DNA of 64,000 nucleotides. It comes from Halorussus marinus (GTDB lineage Archaea > Halobacteriota > Halobacteria > Halobacteriales > Haladaptataceae). A model generated the notes under the pieces. It was given only the letters and a program-made list of their open reading frames with translations, did not search any database and was not told the DNA's origin. Each line of letters begins with the position of its first letter. Within the stretch, counting starts at the first letter, position 1. Made by a program: the position numbers and the translations under genes. This document shows positions 19,173 through 28,253 of this stretch, piece after piece. The stretch covers positions 1 through 64,000 of the forward strand of contig NZ_SBIV01000005.1 of NCBI RefSeq assembly GCF_004765795.1, given 5' to 3'.

Positions 19173-20560
19173 ACCACGCCCTCCTCGTGGAGCCGGTCGA
19201 TCTCCTCGCGGTCGTAGCCGAGCGCTTCGAGCACCGCCCCGGTGTCCTCGCCGAGCGCGGGGGGGTCCGACGACTCGACGCGGTCGAACCCCGACGCCCG
19301 CGCCGGGAACCGGGGCGTCCGGACGCGACCGCCCTCGCCCTCGGTGGCCCGGACCTCGGCCAGCGCTTCGGTCGCCCGGAGATGCGGGTCCCCACAGACG
19401 TCTTCGGTGTCGTTGACGGGCGCGACCGGGACGCCGGCGTCCTGGAGTCGGGCGACGATCTCGTCGGTCCCGAACTCCGCGCAGGTCGCCGCGACGATCT
19501 CGTGGAGTTCCTCGCGGTTGTCGAGTCGGTCGGCGAGTTCGGCGAACCGGTCGTCGGCGGCGACGTCGAGGTCGAGCGCGTCGCAGAACCGCCGCCACTG
19601 GCGGTCCGACGACGGGCCGACGAACACCCACTCGTCGTCGGCCGACTCGAACACGTCGTAGGGCGCCCAGCCGGGGTGGCTCGCGCCCATCGGCTCGGGC
19701 ACGTCGTCGTACGCCTGGGTGTACGCCAGCCAGTAGCCCATGAGCGCGACCGTGCTCTCGAACAGCGGGACCGTGACGTGTTGGCCCTCGCCGGTCGCGT
19801 CGCGCTGGCGGACCGCCCCGAGCACCGTCACCGCGGCGTACAGCGACGCCGCCATGTCCGAGAGGCTGGTGCCCGACCGGACCGGCGGCTCCCCGGGGTG
19901 GCCGGTCACGCTCATCACGCCCGAGAGCGCCTCCGCGACGGGGTCGAGCGCGGGGAACGACTCGTACGGGCCCGGATTGAACCCCTTGATCGAGCAGTAC
20001 ACCAGTTCGTCGTTCACGCCCGCGAGGTCGTCGTAGCCGACCCCGAGGCGGTCGGCGGTGCCGGCCGCGAAGTTCTCGACCAGCACGTCGGCCTCCTCGA
20101 CGAGGTCGTGGAACACGGCCCGGCCCTCCTCGGACTTCAGGTCGAGGGCGACCCCGAGCTTGTTCCGGTTGACGTAGTTGAACGAGCTGTTGCCGATCGG
20201 GCTCGAATCCCGGACCGCGTCGCCCAGTTCGGGGTGTTCGACCTTTATGACCTCCGCCCCGAGGTCGGCGAGCACCATCGAGCAGAACGGGCCGGCGATG
20301 ATGTGACCGAGTTCGAGGACCGTCACGTCCGAGAGCGGGCGGCCCTCCCCGCCGGGCAAGAGCCCGGGCGCCACCCGGCCGCCGTCGGCGCGGAGCCGAT
20401 CGTCGTCGAGGGCTCTGGAGCCCGATCGGGGCGGGCCTTCGGGGGGTCGGCGGTCGGTGCGGTCGTCGGAGCCGGTCGAGTCGGCACCCGCCGGCCCGTT
20501 GCGGGCGGGTCGTCGGTCGGCCGAGACGCTGTTCGCGGGGAGAGTCGTGTCGTTCGTCAT
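19169..20560 (-). CDS. class III CoA-transferase (CaiB/BaiF family)
   Basis: 463-residue enzyme expected to move CoA between carboxylic acids. After an acidic, disordered N-terminal stretch of about 75 residues, the family core starts with LSDVTVLELGHIIAGPFCS, followed by GAEVIKVEHPELGD, the NRNKLGVALDLKSEEG block and DVLVENFAAGTADRLG. The Asp that forms the enzyme-aspartyl-CoA link lies in the later GTSLSDMAASLYAA segment. The substrate is unknown. It lies between the transporter ATPase and the LeuA-like enzyme, with coupled translation to the latter. Confidence 0.85.
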   Translation of the reverse strand: MTNDTTLPANSVSADRRPARNGPAGADSTGSDDRTDRRPPEGPPRSGSRALDDDRLRADGGRVAPGLLPGGEGRPLSDVTVLELGHIIAGPFCSMVLADLGAEVIKVEHPELGDAVRDSSPIGNSSFNYVNRNKLGVALDLKSEEGRAVFHDLVEEADVLVENFAAGTADRLGVGYDDLAGVNDELVYCSIKGFNPGPYESFPALDPVAEALSGVMSVTGHPGEPPVRSGTSLSDMAASLYAAVTVLGAVRQRDATGEGQHVTVPLFESTVALMGYWLAYTQAYDDVPEPMGASHPGWAPYDVFESADDEWVFVGPSSDRQWRRFCDALDLDVAADDRFAELADRLDNREELHEIVAATCAEFGTDEIVARLQDAGVPVAPVNDTEDVCGDPHLRATEALAEVRATEGEGGRVRTPRFPARASGFDRVESSDPPALGEDTGAVLEALGYDREEIDRLHEEGVV

Positions 20561-20614
20561 CGTATGAGGTGGTGTGGTGTCGGTGAGGCGAGTGGTGGTG
20601 TCGATGCGGGGCGG

Positions 20615-21745
20615 TCAGGGCGACTGGCGAGGCGTCTCGCCCGCGAGCGCGTCGCCGTGACAGATGGTCCGGCCGTCGGCGTCGAAGACGAACAGGTCCC
20701 CGGGATCGAAGCCGACGACGAGCTCGTCGCCGTGCTCGACCGCGCCGAACGCCGTCGAGACCGCGTCGACGTCGGTGCCGTCGGGGGTGTGACCGTGGAC
20801 GACGAACTCGGTGCCGAGCTGTTCGACAACCCCCGCGATCACGGTGAGTTCGTAGTCGCCGCCGTCGGCCGAGAGGTACTGCGGGCGGATCCCGACCGTG
20901 ATCGAGTCGCCGACCCGGTCGGCGAAGCGGTCGGCCGGCGCCAGCACCCCGAAGCCGTCGCCCGCGAGCGCGTAGCCGTCGTCGGTCTCGGCGACCGTCG
21001 CGGGCAACAGGTTCGTCGACGGCGTCCCGATGAACCGGGCGACGTACTCCGAGACGGGGGCGTCGAACAGCTCGCCCGGCGGGGCGAACTGTTCGAGCCG
21101 GCCCTGATTCAGGAGGATGACCTGATCGCTCATCGTCATCGCCTCGGTCTGGTCGTGGGTGACGTAGACGACCGTCGCGTCGAGCTCCTGATGGAGGCGC
21201 TGGACCTCGACCCGGAGTTCGGCCTTGAGCTTGGCGTCGAGGTCGCTCATCGGCTCGTCGAGCAACAGGACGTCGGGGTCCTGGACGAACGCCGAGCCGA
21301 GCGCGACCCGCTGTTGCTGGCCGCCCGATAGCTCCGCGGGCATCTTCTCGAGCTGTTCGGTGATCTGGAGCGTCTCGGCCGCCTCGTCGATCCGGCGGTC
21401 GCGCTCGTCTTTCGGGACGCCCTGGACCTTGAGCCCGTAGCCGATGTTCCGGCGGACCGTCATGTGAGGGTACAGCGCGATGGACTGGAACACCATCGCG
21501 CAGTTGCGGTCCTGGGGCGACTGGCCGGTCACGTCCTCGTCGCCGAACGAGAGCCGGCCCTCGGTGGGGGTCTCCAGCCCCGCGATCATCCGGAGCGTCG
21601 TCGTCTTGCCACAGCCGGACGGGCCGACGAGCGTGGTGAACGACCCCTCGGGGATCGACAGCGTGAGGTCGTCGACCGCGACGTGGACCGAGCCGGCGGA
21701 TCGGTACTCCTTGCGAACCGAGTCGAGGTGGATCGGACGTGCCAT
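20615..21745 (-). CDS. ABC importer ATPase, MalK/UgpC type
   Basis: 376-residue ATPase. Walker A is GPSGCGKTTTLR, the Q-loop lies in AMVFQSIALYPHM, the signature is LSGGQQQR, Walker B is VLLLDEPMSDLDAK and the switch His is in YVTHDQTEAM. The C-terminal 130 residues form the TOBE-type regulatory barrel (VGIRPQYLS) typical of MalK-like importers. Its ATG overlaps the permease stop by one base (TAATG). It energises the importer encoded just upstream. Confidence 0.93.
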   Translation of the reverse strand: MARPIHLDSVRKEYRSAGSVHVAVDDLTLSIPEGSFTTLVGPSGCGKTTTLRMIAGLETPTEGRLSFGDEDVTGQSPQDRNCAMVFQSIALYPHMTVRRNIGYGLKVQGVPKDERDRRIDEAAETLQITEQLEKMPAELSGGQQQRVALGSAFVQDPDVLLLDEPMSDLDAKLKAELRVEVQRLHQELDATVVYVTHDQTEAMTMSDQVILLNQGRLEQFAPPGELFDAPVSEYVARFIGTPSTNLLPATVAETDDGYALAGDGFGVLAPADRFADRVGDSITVGIRPQYLSADGGDYELTVIAGVVEQLGTEFVVHGHTPDGTDVDAVSTAFGAVEHGDELVVGFDPGDLFVFDADGRTICHGDALAGETPRQSP

Positions 21746-22617
21746 TATTCGAGTCCTCCGACGTTAAAGCCCTGCAGGAGGTAGTTCTGGAGGAAAACCG
21801 CGATGAGGAACGGGGGGATGCAGATGAGAAGCGACACCGCCATCGTCTCGCCCCACCCGATGGTGACGCGGTCGAGAAAGAGGCTGGCGCCGACGGTGAT
21901 GGTGTACATCTCGTCGTTGCTCATCACGACCCGCGACATCGTGAAGTCGTTCCACGCGACCGCAAACGAGAAGATCGCCGCCGAGATGTAGCCGGGGCGC
22001 GCGACCGGCAGTACCACGTCCCAGAGGGTTCGAGTCCGACTCGCGCCCCGGACCCACGCCGACTCCTCCAAGGAGATCGGCACCGTCTGGAAGTACTGCC
22101 ACATCAGCCAGATGGTAAAGGGCGCCGAGATGGCGGTCAGCGCCATCGTCAGCGCGAAGTAGCTGTTCAGCAGGCCGAGCGAGAAGAAGATGACGTACAG
22201 CGGGATCGCGAGCACGATCGGGCTGAACATGTACGCGAACAGCACCGCGCGGGCCGCGACCGTCTTGCCGGTGAACTCGAAGCGCGTGAGCCCGTAGCCG
22301 GCCGCCACCGCCAGCGCCGTCGAGAGGACGGTCGAGCTCGCGGTGACGATGAGGCTGTTGGCGAAGTACTGGATCGTGTTCGTGTCCTCGATCAGGACCC
22401 GGAAGTTCCGGAGCGTCAGCGAGTCGATCAGCAGGTTCACGTCGCCGCCGCGGAACACCGCCGCGGGCGACTGGACCGCGACCGCGACCATCACGTACAC
22501 CGGGACGGTGACGAACACCGCGACCAGCGCCGCGACGAGGACGAGCGCGATCCGCTTGATGCGAGTCTGGAGCCGCTGGGGGACGACCGAGCCGGCGGCG
22601 CCTTCGCCGAGCGCCAT
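21745..22617 (-). CDS. ABC importer permease, MalG type
   Basis: 290-residue inner-membrane permease with six predicted helices. The coupling motif EESAWVRGASRTRTLWDVVLPVARPG, which docks on the ATPase, is the EAA loop of carbohydrate-type importers. A short N-terminal cytoplasmic segment precedes the first helix. The ATG overlaps the stop of the first permease by one base (TGATG). Confidence 0.92.
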   Translation of the reverse strand: MALGEGAAGSVVPQRLQTRIKRIALVLVAALVAVFVTVPVYVMVAVAVQSPAAVFRGGDVNLLIDSLTLRNFRVLIEDTNTIQYFANSLIVTASSTVLSTALAVAAGYGLTRFEFTGKTVAARAVLFAYMFSPIVLAIPLYVIFFSLGLLNSYFALTMALTAISAPFTIWLMWQYFQTVPISLEESAWVRGASRTRTLWDVVLPVARPGYISAAIFSFAVAWNDFTMSRVVMSNDEMYTITVGASLFLDRVTIGWGETMAVSLLICIPPFLIAVFLQNYLLQGFNVGGLE

Positions 22618-23528
22618 CAGTGGGTCACCTCCTTCTCGGGCTCGAAGACCCTGAAGTAGACGACCGCCACGCCGGCGAGCAGGAAGAACATGATGCCGGC
22701 GAGCGCGGTCGCGGCGCCGAAGTTCACCTCGTTGAACGCGAGCTCGTACACCCGGATCGGGAGGGTGGTGGTCGCGTTCAGCGGCCCGCCGCGGGTCGAG
22801 AGGTAGATGATGTCGAACTTGTTGAACATCCAGATGCCCCGCACCAGGAGGATGATGAGAATCGCCCCCCGGAGGTGGGGCACCGTGATGTCGCGGAACG
22901 CCTGCCACGTCGAGGCGCCCTCGACGCGGGCGCGCTCGTAGAGGTTCGGGTCGATGGCCTGGAGCCGGGCGAGCAGGATGAAGAAGGCGAACGAGCCGAA
23001 CTTCCAGACGCTGGTCACCGCGACCGCCGCCATCGCCCACTCGATCGTCGAGAAGAACGCGATGGGGTCGGCGACCACCCCGAAGTCGACGAGCCACTGA
23101 TTGACGACGCCGATGTTCGGGTCGAAGAGGAACTGCCAGATGAAGATGACCACGAGCGTCGGCAGGAGATAGGGGAAGATCATCATCGTCCGGAGGACGC
23201 TCCCGCCCCGGATCTGTTGGTTGACCACCAGCGCGAGCCCGAGCCCGAGCAGGAGGCTGAAGACGGTGGTCGAGACGGCGTAGAGCACGCTGTTCCAGAG
23301 GAAAAGCGGGAACTGCTCGGCGGTCAGGATCTCGACGTAGTTCGAGAGACCGGCGAACGAGGCCGCCCGCGTGGGGTTCTCGAAGAGACTCATCCCGAGG
23401 GCGTAGGCGATGGGGATCGCCCAGACGAGGGTGAAAAACGCCGCGAGCGGGAGGAACGTTGCGAGCAACAAGAGCCGTCGCTCGTCGAACTCGGCGAGCG
23501 AGGACCTGACGGACGTGACCGTACTCAT
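22617..23528 (-). CDS. ABC importer permease, MalF type
   Basis: 303-residue permease with six predicted helices and the EAA loop (RARVEGASTWQAFRDITVPH) near residue 220. It has no large periplasmic insertion, as in most archaeal and Gram-positive MalF-like proteins. It follows the binding-protein gene after 21 bases and is translationally coupled to the second permease. Confidence 0.92.
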   Translation of the reverse strand: MSTVTSVRSSLAEFDERRLLLLATFLPLAAFFTLVWAIPIAYALGMSLFENPTRAASFAGLSNYVEILTAEQFPLFLWNSVLYAVSTTVFSLLLGLGLALVVNQQIRGGSVLRTMMIFPYLLPTLVVIFIWQFLFDPNIGVVNQWLVDFGVVADPIAFFSTIEWAMAAVAVTSVWKFGSFAFFILLARLQAIDPNLYERARVEGASTWQAFRDITVPHLRGAILIILLVRGIWMFNKFDIIYLSTRGGPLNATTTLPIRVYELAFNEVNFGAATALAGIMFFLLAGVAVVYFRVFEPEKEVTH

Positions 23529-23549
23529 AGTGGTGGGAGAGGAGGCGTC

Positions 23550-24899
23550 TCAGTCCTGGAGGCCCCGGAGCTCTTCGGCGACCCAGTCGACGGTTTCCTC
23601 GGGCGAGCGACCGCCGACGAGCAGCTGCTCGGCCGACTGACCGAACACCTGCTGGCCGTAGGCGTCGGCCGCGACGATGTTTGGCGCGCCGTCGTCGCCG
23701 GTCGCGAGGACCGAGGTGAACGCGTCCCAGTTGTCCCGGACGAGTTCCATCACGTCGGGGTGGTTCTGGATCGTCTCGTTGTTCCGGACCGCCTCGCTGT
23801 CGAGGCCCTCGCGGGTCGGCGGGAACTGGAACAGCGGCGCCGAGAGCACGAAGTCCATGAACCGCTCGGACTTGCTGAAGAAGTCGACGAACTGCCGGGC
23901 GCCCTCGGTCGCGCCCCCGGAGTTCCAGACGACGTGACCCTCCATGTACGCCCACCACTTGTCCTGACCGTTGCCGTCCGGCACCGGGAACGCGGTCGGC
24001 GAGAGCTTCTCGACGAGGTCCGGACGGTTCGCGGAGATGGTGAGGATCGGGAGCCCGCCGACGCTCATCGCGGCCGCGGCGTTCTCCTGCTGGAGCGCGG
24101 CGATGGCGTCGCCCCACTCCCAGCCGGAGCCGTTCGGCGCGTACTCGGCCATCTGCTGGACCCACTCGTAGGTCTCGATGGCCGCCTGACGGTTGTCCTC
24201 GTCGTCGATCGTGACCTGAATGTCGTCGGACGGGCCGCTGTAGATGTCGACGTCGTTCTGCCAGTGGTACTGGGTAATCGACGTGTCGGCGTTGTTGGTC
24301 TGGCCCGACTGGACGACGTAGCCGTTGATGTCTTCCTCCTCGGAGACGCGCTGGGCCTCGGACTGCCAGGTCTCCCACGTCGTGGGGTTTTCCTCGTAGA
24401 TGTCGTTTCGGTACCACCCCATCAGGGGCTCGACCATCGTCGCCACGAAGTACGACTCGCCGTCGACGTTGACCGGATCGGGCAGGCCGGTCCCCTGGAC
24501 CGCCTCGCTGACCGGCGCGGCGTCGCCGTCTCGCTGGTAGCGGTAGGCGTCCGCGGACGTGTCGAAGACGACGTCCGGGGGGTTGCCCGCGGCCCGCATC
24601 TTCTGGAGTTGCTCGTCGGTCGAGGTCCCCTTCGACGTGTAGGTGACGTCGACCGTGTAGTCGTGTTCGCTCTCGAACTCCGAGATGATCTGGTCGATGA
24701 CCTGCTTGGAGTCGCCCCGGTCCGAGAGATACTTGATCGTGGTCTGGGTCGCATCGCCCGATTCGACCTCGCCGACAGTCGTCGCGGAGTCGCCCTCCGA
24801 GTCCGACTCGGAACCGCCCGTACAGCCGGCCACGGCGACCGCCGTCGCCCCGCCGGCCGCGGTCAGGAACTTGCGCCTCGTCGAGTGCTGTCTAGCCAT
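23550..24899 (-). CDS. ABC importer solute-binding lipoprotein
   Basis: 449-residue family 1 solute-binding protein anchored outside the cell. The N terminus has a twin-arginine signal (STRRKFLTAAGG) and a lipobox ending in AGC, then a Ser/Asp/Glu linker. The mature part carries TYTSKGTSTDEQLQKMRAAG and PDVVFDTSADAY, typical of carbohydrate-type binding proteins, but the ligand cannot be read. The ATG at 24899, in front of the twin-arginine motif, is chosen over one 15 bases upstream. A TATA element at 24954-24965 gives a leader near 34 bases. It is the first gene of the transporter/CoA-transferase/LeuA-like block. Confidence 0.92.
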   Translation of the reverse strand: MARQHSTRRKFLTAAGGATAVAVAGCTGGSESDSEGDSATTVGEVESGDATQTTIKYLSDRGDSKQVIDQIISEFESEHDYTVDVTYTSKGTSTDEQLQKMRAAGNPPDVVFDTSADAYRYQRDGDAAPVSEAVQGTGLPDPVNVDGESYFVATMVEPLMGWYRNDIYEENPTTWETWQSEAQRVSEEEDINGYVVQSGQTNNADTSITQYHWQNDVDIYSGPSDDIQVTIDDEDNRQAAIETYEWVQQMAEYAPNGSGWEWGDAIAALQQENAAAAMSVGGLPILTISANRPDLVEKLSPTAFPVPDGNGQDKWWAYMEGHVVWNSGGATEGARQFVDFFSKSERFMDFVLSAPLFQFPPTREGLDSEAVRNNETIQNHPDVMELVRDNWDAFTSVLATGDDGAPNIVAADAYGQQVFGQSAEQLLVGGRSPEETVDWVAEELRGLQD

Positions 24900-24953
24900 G
24901 CGAATACATACCATACTAAGGCGTGGAATGTCTTCGCCCTACACCAGTAGGCT

Positions 24954-24965
24954 CTTTAAATAGTC
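24954..24965 (-). promoter_or_regulatory. promoter of the ABC/CoA-transferase operon
   Basis: GACTATTTAAAG on the minus strand. It lies between the HTH-10 regulator stop and the binding-protein start, so the block can be expressed apart from the regulator. Genes that follow are spaced by overlaps or gaps under about 60 bases. Confidence 0.65.
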
Positions 24966-24969
24966 CGGC

Positions 24970-25650
24970 TCAATCGGCGCCGGTCTCGGCCGCGTCGAGC
25001 GCCGACCCGGAGTCGTCCGACGAGAACGCGCCCCGTCGGTCGCCGCCGTCGAGCGCGTTGCGCAGGAGCGCGCGCTCGGCCTTTCGGAGGTGTTCGAGGA
25101 ACGTGGCGTGGCTGATCTCGAGTTCCGCCGCCAGCGTCTCGGCGTCGGTCTCGCGGGGCCATTCGTAGTAGCCGGCGTCCAGCGCGAGCGCGACCACCTC
25201 GGCTTGCCGGTCCGAGAGCATCGTCTCAGCGGCCCGGTACGGCGTGAGCTGGGCGAGCCGCACGGAGCCGATCTCCCGGAGTTCGGCCACGATGTTCCGG
25301 AGGTCCTCCCGGCGGAAGACGACGATGTCGAACGCCCGCTGGGTCCCGTCCACCCGGTCCCACCACTGCATCATGCCGTGGTTTGACCGGATGATCGGGA
25401 GCGCGCCGCAGGCCCGCTTGGTGAGCTTTATGTGCGTCTCGTCGACTCGCTCGACGTTCGAGACCTGCTCGGAGTCCTCGAACGCCGCCACGAACTCCGC
25501 GACCTTGTCCTCGGCGTCGATCACGAAGGAGATGTGCTCGTCATCGAGGACCTCCTCGTGGTTGACCGTGAACGACGTGTTCCACCGATCGGTGACCTCG
25601 CTCAGGACGCAGTCGGTCCGGAGATCGAGATAGAGCTTGGCGCGGAACAT
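24970..25650 (-). CDS. HTH-10 family regulator (bacterio-opsin-activator type)
   Basis: 226-residue haloarchaeal regulator. Residues 1-145 form the variable N-terminal domain; about 148-200 are the HTH-10 domain (LSDRQAEVVALALDAGYYEW, then LEISHATFLEHLRKAERAL). The tail is acidic. It is read in the same direction as, and directly before, the ABC operon, so it is the likely pathway regulator. A TATA element ATTATTAA at 25673-25680 is centred 27 bases before the ATG, giving a leaderless mRNA. Confidence 0.88.
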   Translation of the reverse strand: MFRAKLYLDLRTDCVLSEVTDRWNTSFTVNHEEVLDDEHISFVIDAEDKVAEFVAAFEDSEQVSNVERVDETHIKLTKRACGALPIIRSNHGMMQWWDRVDGTQRAFDIVVFRREDLRNIVAELREIGSVRLAQLTPYRAAETMLSDRQAEVVALALDAGYYEWPRETDAETLAAELEISHATFLEHLRKAERALLRNALDGGDRRGAFSSDDSGSALDAAETGAD

Positions 25651-25788
25651 CCAGTAGAGTCACGTAGTGGGGATTATTAACGTTTCGCGTGCTAACTCGT
25701 GTCGATCGCCCCGACGCGGGACGGCCGGCCGAGTCGAACCCGCCGAACACGCCGAGCGACGCCGATCGGCGGCGTTTCGGCAACAGCA

Positions 25789-25796
25789 GTTATCAC
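25789..25796 (+). promoter_or_regulatory. TATA element before the AI-2E micro-ORF
   Basis: GTTATCAC, centred about 28 bases before the ATG at 25821. It predicts a transcript that begins at the micro-ORF, about 115 bases before the main gene. Confidence 0.5.
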
Positions 25797-25820
25797 GACG
25801 GCTGTCGTGACGTGTGTACC

Positions 25821-25937
25821 ATGGCTGAATACGGCTCGGACGCGACGACGACGCGAGCGGGGCAGTGGGACGGGGTCGGGAACCGGACGGGAACCGCACC
25901 GTCGGCCGGGGCGGGGCCGACCCCGCGCGAACAGTGA
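25821..25937 (+). CDS. leaderless micro-ORF coupled to the AI-2E family gene
   Basis: 38-codon frame starting MAEYGSDATTTRAGQWDG, polar and Gly/Thr-rich. Its ATG is at the expected transcript start. Its TGA overlaps the GTG of the next gene by four bases (GTGA). No Shine-Dalgarno element precedes that GTG, so coupling would be the main way to start it. It is a longer version of the arrangement seen before cbiE and cobT. Confidence 0.5.
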   Translation: MAEYGSDATTTRAGQWDGVGNRTGTAPSAGAGPTPREQ

Positions 25938-27103
25938 GCCTCGCGTCACTGCTCGATCGCGACCGGAACCGCGCGGCGTGGTGGCTCTACATCGGTTTTC
26001 TGGGGCTCGGCGTCGCCTTCCTCGGCTACTCGTTTCTGGGCACCTTCGTCTTCGGCGTGTTCGTCTACTACGCGTCGCGGCCGGTGTTCGGCCGGGTGCG
26101 ATCGCGGCTCGGGCGCGACGGCGCCTCGGCGGCCGTGACCCTGCTGGGCTTTGTGGTCCCGGTGTTGCTGATCGTCGGGTACGTTCTGGCGGCCGGACTC
26201 CGGGACGTCGCGTCGCTGTCGGGTGTCGGTCCGGACGAGTACGTCCAACTGCTCTCGCCGTTCGTGAACGTCGAAGCGCTCGGCGAGGGCCAGCGCGACG
26301 CGCTCGCGACCCTCCTGAATCAGCCGGGGCGACTCCGGTCGCTCCCGTTCGATCGGCTCCGGAGCCTGCTGACCAGCGGTCTCGCGGTGCTCGGGTCGGC
26401 GATCAACGCCCTCGTTCACGTCACGCTCGCGTTCGGACTCGCGTTCTTCTTGCTCCGGGACGGCGATAGCGTCGCCGAGTGGTTCCGGCGCAACGTGGCC
26501 CCGCCGGACTCGGCCGGCCACGCCTACGCGAAGGCGGTCGACGACGACCTCGAAACCGTCTTCTTCGGCAACGTGGTGTTCGTGTTCACGATGGCGGTGT
26601 TGGCGGCGGTGATCTACTACGGCTTCAACCTCGTCGCCCCGGACCCGCTCGGAATCCCGTTTCCCGTGTTGCTCGCGCTACTGACCGGGATCACGAGCCT
26701 GATCCCGCTGGTCGTCAGCAAACTGGTGTACGTCCCGCTGGTGATCTACCTCGGGACGGTCGCGTTCCGGACCGGCGGGGTGGCACTGGTGTTTCCCGTC
26801 GGCCTCCTCGTGGTCTCGTTTCTCGTGCTGGACATCTTACCCCAGACGTTCCTCCAGCCGTACATCTCGGGGCGACAGATACACACCGGCATCATGATGT
26901 TCGCGTACCTGCTCGGTCCGCTGTTGTTCGGGTGGTACGGCTTCTTCCTGCTCCCGCTTTTCGCCGTGCTCGTGCTTCAAGCGGTCCGCATCGTGCTGAC
27001 CGACCTGCTCCACGGCGACCGCCTCACCTCCGCGGTCGACGCCGCCCCGTCGCTCGGCGGCGATCCGCCGGGGGAGTCCACCGGCGCTGACGGCGGGGAG
27101 TAG
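25934..27103 (+). CDS. AI-2E/PerM family membrane protein
   Basis: 389-residue integral membrane protein with about eight helices, the usual size and layout of the family once called AI-2 exporters and now also linked to Na+/H+ antiport and permease roles. The segment ITSLIPLVVSKLVYVP and the following LDILPQTFLQPYISGRQIH match the conserved core near the C terminus. The GTG at 25934 opens a clean cytoplasmic N terminus (SLASLLDRDRNRAAWWLY) and overlaps the preceding micro-ORF stop. Substrate unknown. Confidence 0.85.
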   Translation: MSLASLLDRDRNRAAWWLYIGFLGLGVAFLGYSFLGTFVFGVFVYYASRPVFGRVRSRLGRDGASAAVTLLGFVVPVLLIVGYVLAAGLRDVASLSGVGPDEYVQLLSPFVNVEALGEGQRDALATLLNQPGRLRSLPFDRLRSLLTSGLAVLGSAINALVHVTLAFGLAFFLLRDGDSVAEWFRRNVAPPDSAGHAYAKAVDDDLETVFFGNVVFVFTMAVLAAVIYYGFNLVAPDPLGIPFPVLLALLTGITSLIPLVVSKLVYVPLVIYLGTVAFRTGGVALVFPVGLLVVSFLVLDILPQTFLQPYISGRQIHTGIMMFAYLLGPLLFGWYGFFLLPLFAVLVLQAVRIVLTDLLHGDRLTSAVDAAPSLGGDPPGESTGADGGE

Positions 27104-27105
27104 TC

Positions 27106-27130
27106 GAGAGAGGGAGAAGAGGGAGAGAGC
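27106..27130 (+). repeat. short purine-only tract
   Basis: An A/G run in GAGAGAGGGAGAAGAGGGAG just after the AI-2E stop. It resembles the tract inside cbiP and lies in an intergenic region, so it may be a site of slippage or a terminator-side spacer. Confidence 0.5.
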
Positions 27131-27178
27131 CCGAGACTCGGAACCACACCGGCCGGCGCGTGGTTCCGCGACGCACAC

Positions 27179-27186
27179 AGTTAAGG
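27179..27186 (+). promoter_or_regulatory. TATA element of the aldo/keto reductase gene
   Basis: AGTTAAGG centred 27 bases before the ATG at 27210, predicting a leaderless mRNA. Confidence 0.6.
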
Positions 27187-27209
27187 CTCGAAGCGAAGAT
27201 ACGAGGCGT

Positions 27210-28169
27210 ATGGAGTACGTCAGCCTCGGGTCCACCGGCACGAAGGTCTCGGAGATCTGTTTCGGAACGTGGCGCTTCGGCAAGGAGTCGAACGGCACCG
27301 TCGAGACCGACCGCAAGACCGCCCACGACCTGCTCGACACCGCGTACGAACGCGGGGTCAACTTCATCGACACCGCGAACGTCTACGGCGACCCCAACGG
27401 CACCGCCGAGGAGTGGATCGGCGACTGGCTCGCCGACCACGACCGCGAGGAGTTCGTGCTCGCCTCGAAGGTGTACTTCGGGTTCGACGACGGCCCGAAC
27501 GATCGGGGGCTCTCGCGCAAGCACATCCGGGCCCAGATAGAGGGCACGCTCGACCGCCTCGGCACGGAGTACCTCGACGTCTACTACATCCACCGGTGGG
27601 ACGACGAGACGCCGATCGAGGAGACGCTCCGGACGCTGAACGACCTCGTCCGGGAGGGGAAGGTCAACTACCTCGCGGCGAGTTCGATGGCGGCGTGGAA
27701 GCTCACGAAGGCCCTCTGGACCAGCGACATAGAGGGCCTAGAGCGGTTCGAAGTGACCCAGCCGCGGTTCAACCCCGCCTACCGGGAGCCGGTCGCGGAC
27801 TACCTCGACGTGTGCGCCGACCGGGGGATCGCGGTCTGTCCGTACTCGCCGCTCGAAGGCGGCTTTCTCACCGGCAAGTACGAGCGCGACGCCGCCGGGC
27901 CCGAGGGGTCCCGGGGCGACCTCTACGAGTGGGACGACCGGTGGGACGACCGTCAGTGGGCGGTCTTAGACGCGATCCGAGCGGTCGGCGAGGCGGTCGA
28001 CGCCACGCCCGCCCAGGTGACCCTCCGGTGGCTGGCCGACCAGCGCGAGTTCCAGTGTATCCCCATCGTGGGCGCGCGGACGACCGACCAACTCGAGGAG
28101 AACCTCGGCGCGTCGGAGATCGACATCTCGGACGACCAGTACGACCGCATCGCGGCGGCCGCCGAGTAG
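27210..28169 (+). CDS. aldo/keto reductase
   Basis: 319-residue NADPH-type oxidoreductase, YajO/potassium-channel beta-subunit branch by length and N terminus (MEYVSLGSTGTKVSEICFGT). The catalytic tetrad is visible: Asp in FIDTANVYG with its Tyr, Lys in VLASKVYFG and His in DVYYIHRWD. The cofactor loop near the C terminus reads PIVGARTTDQLEENL. Substrate unknown. The gene has its own TATA element and stands alone. Confidence 0.92.
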   Translation: MEYVSLGSTGTKVSEICFGTWRFGKESNGTVETDRKTAHDLLDTAYERGVNFIDTANVYGDPNGTAEEWIGDWLADHDREEFVLASKVYFGFDDGPNDRGLSRKHIRAQIEGTLDRLGTEYLDVYYIHRWDDETPIEETLRTLNDLVREGKVNYLAASSMAAWKLTKALWTSDIEGLERFEVTQPRFNPAYREPVADYLDVCADRGIAVCPYSPLEGGFLTGKYERDAAGPEGSRGDLYEWDDRWDDRQWAVLDAIRAVGEAVDATPAQVTLRWLADQREFQCIPIVGARTTDQLEENLGASEIDISDDQYDRIAAAAE

Positions 28170-28223
28170 GACGACGCCGGCTCGCCGTGGGCGCCCGCCG
28201 CGCCGGGTTCCGGCACGCTCGGA

Positions 28224-28231
28224 GTTTTATA
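28224..28231 (+). promoter_or_regulatory. TATA element of the MFS gene
   Basis: GTTTTATA centred 26-27 bases before the GTG start, predicting a leaderless mRNA. Confidence 0.65.
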
Positions 28232-28253
28232 CCCGTCCCGAAAACGTACTCGC

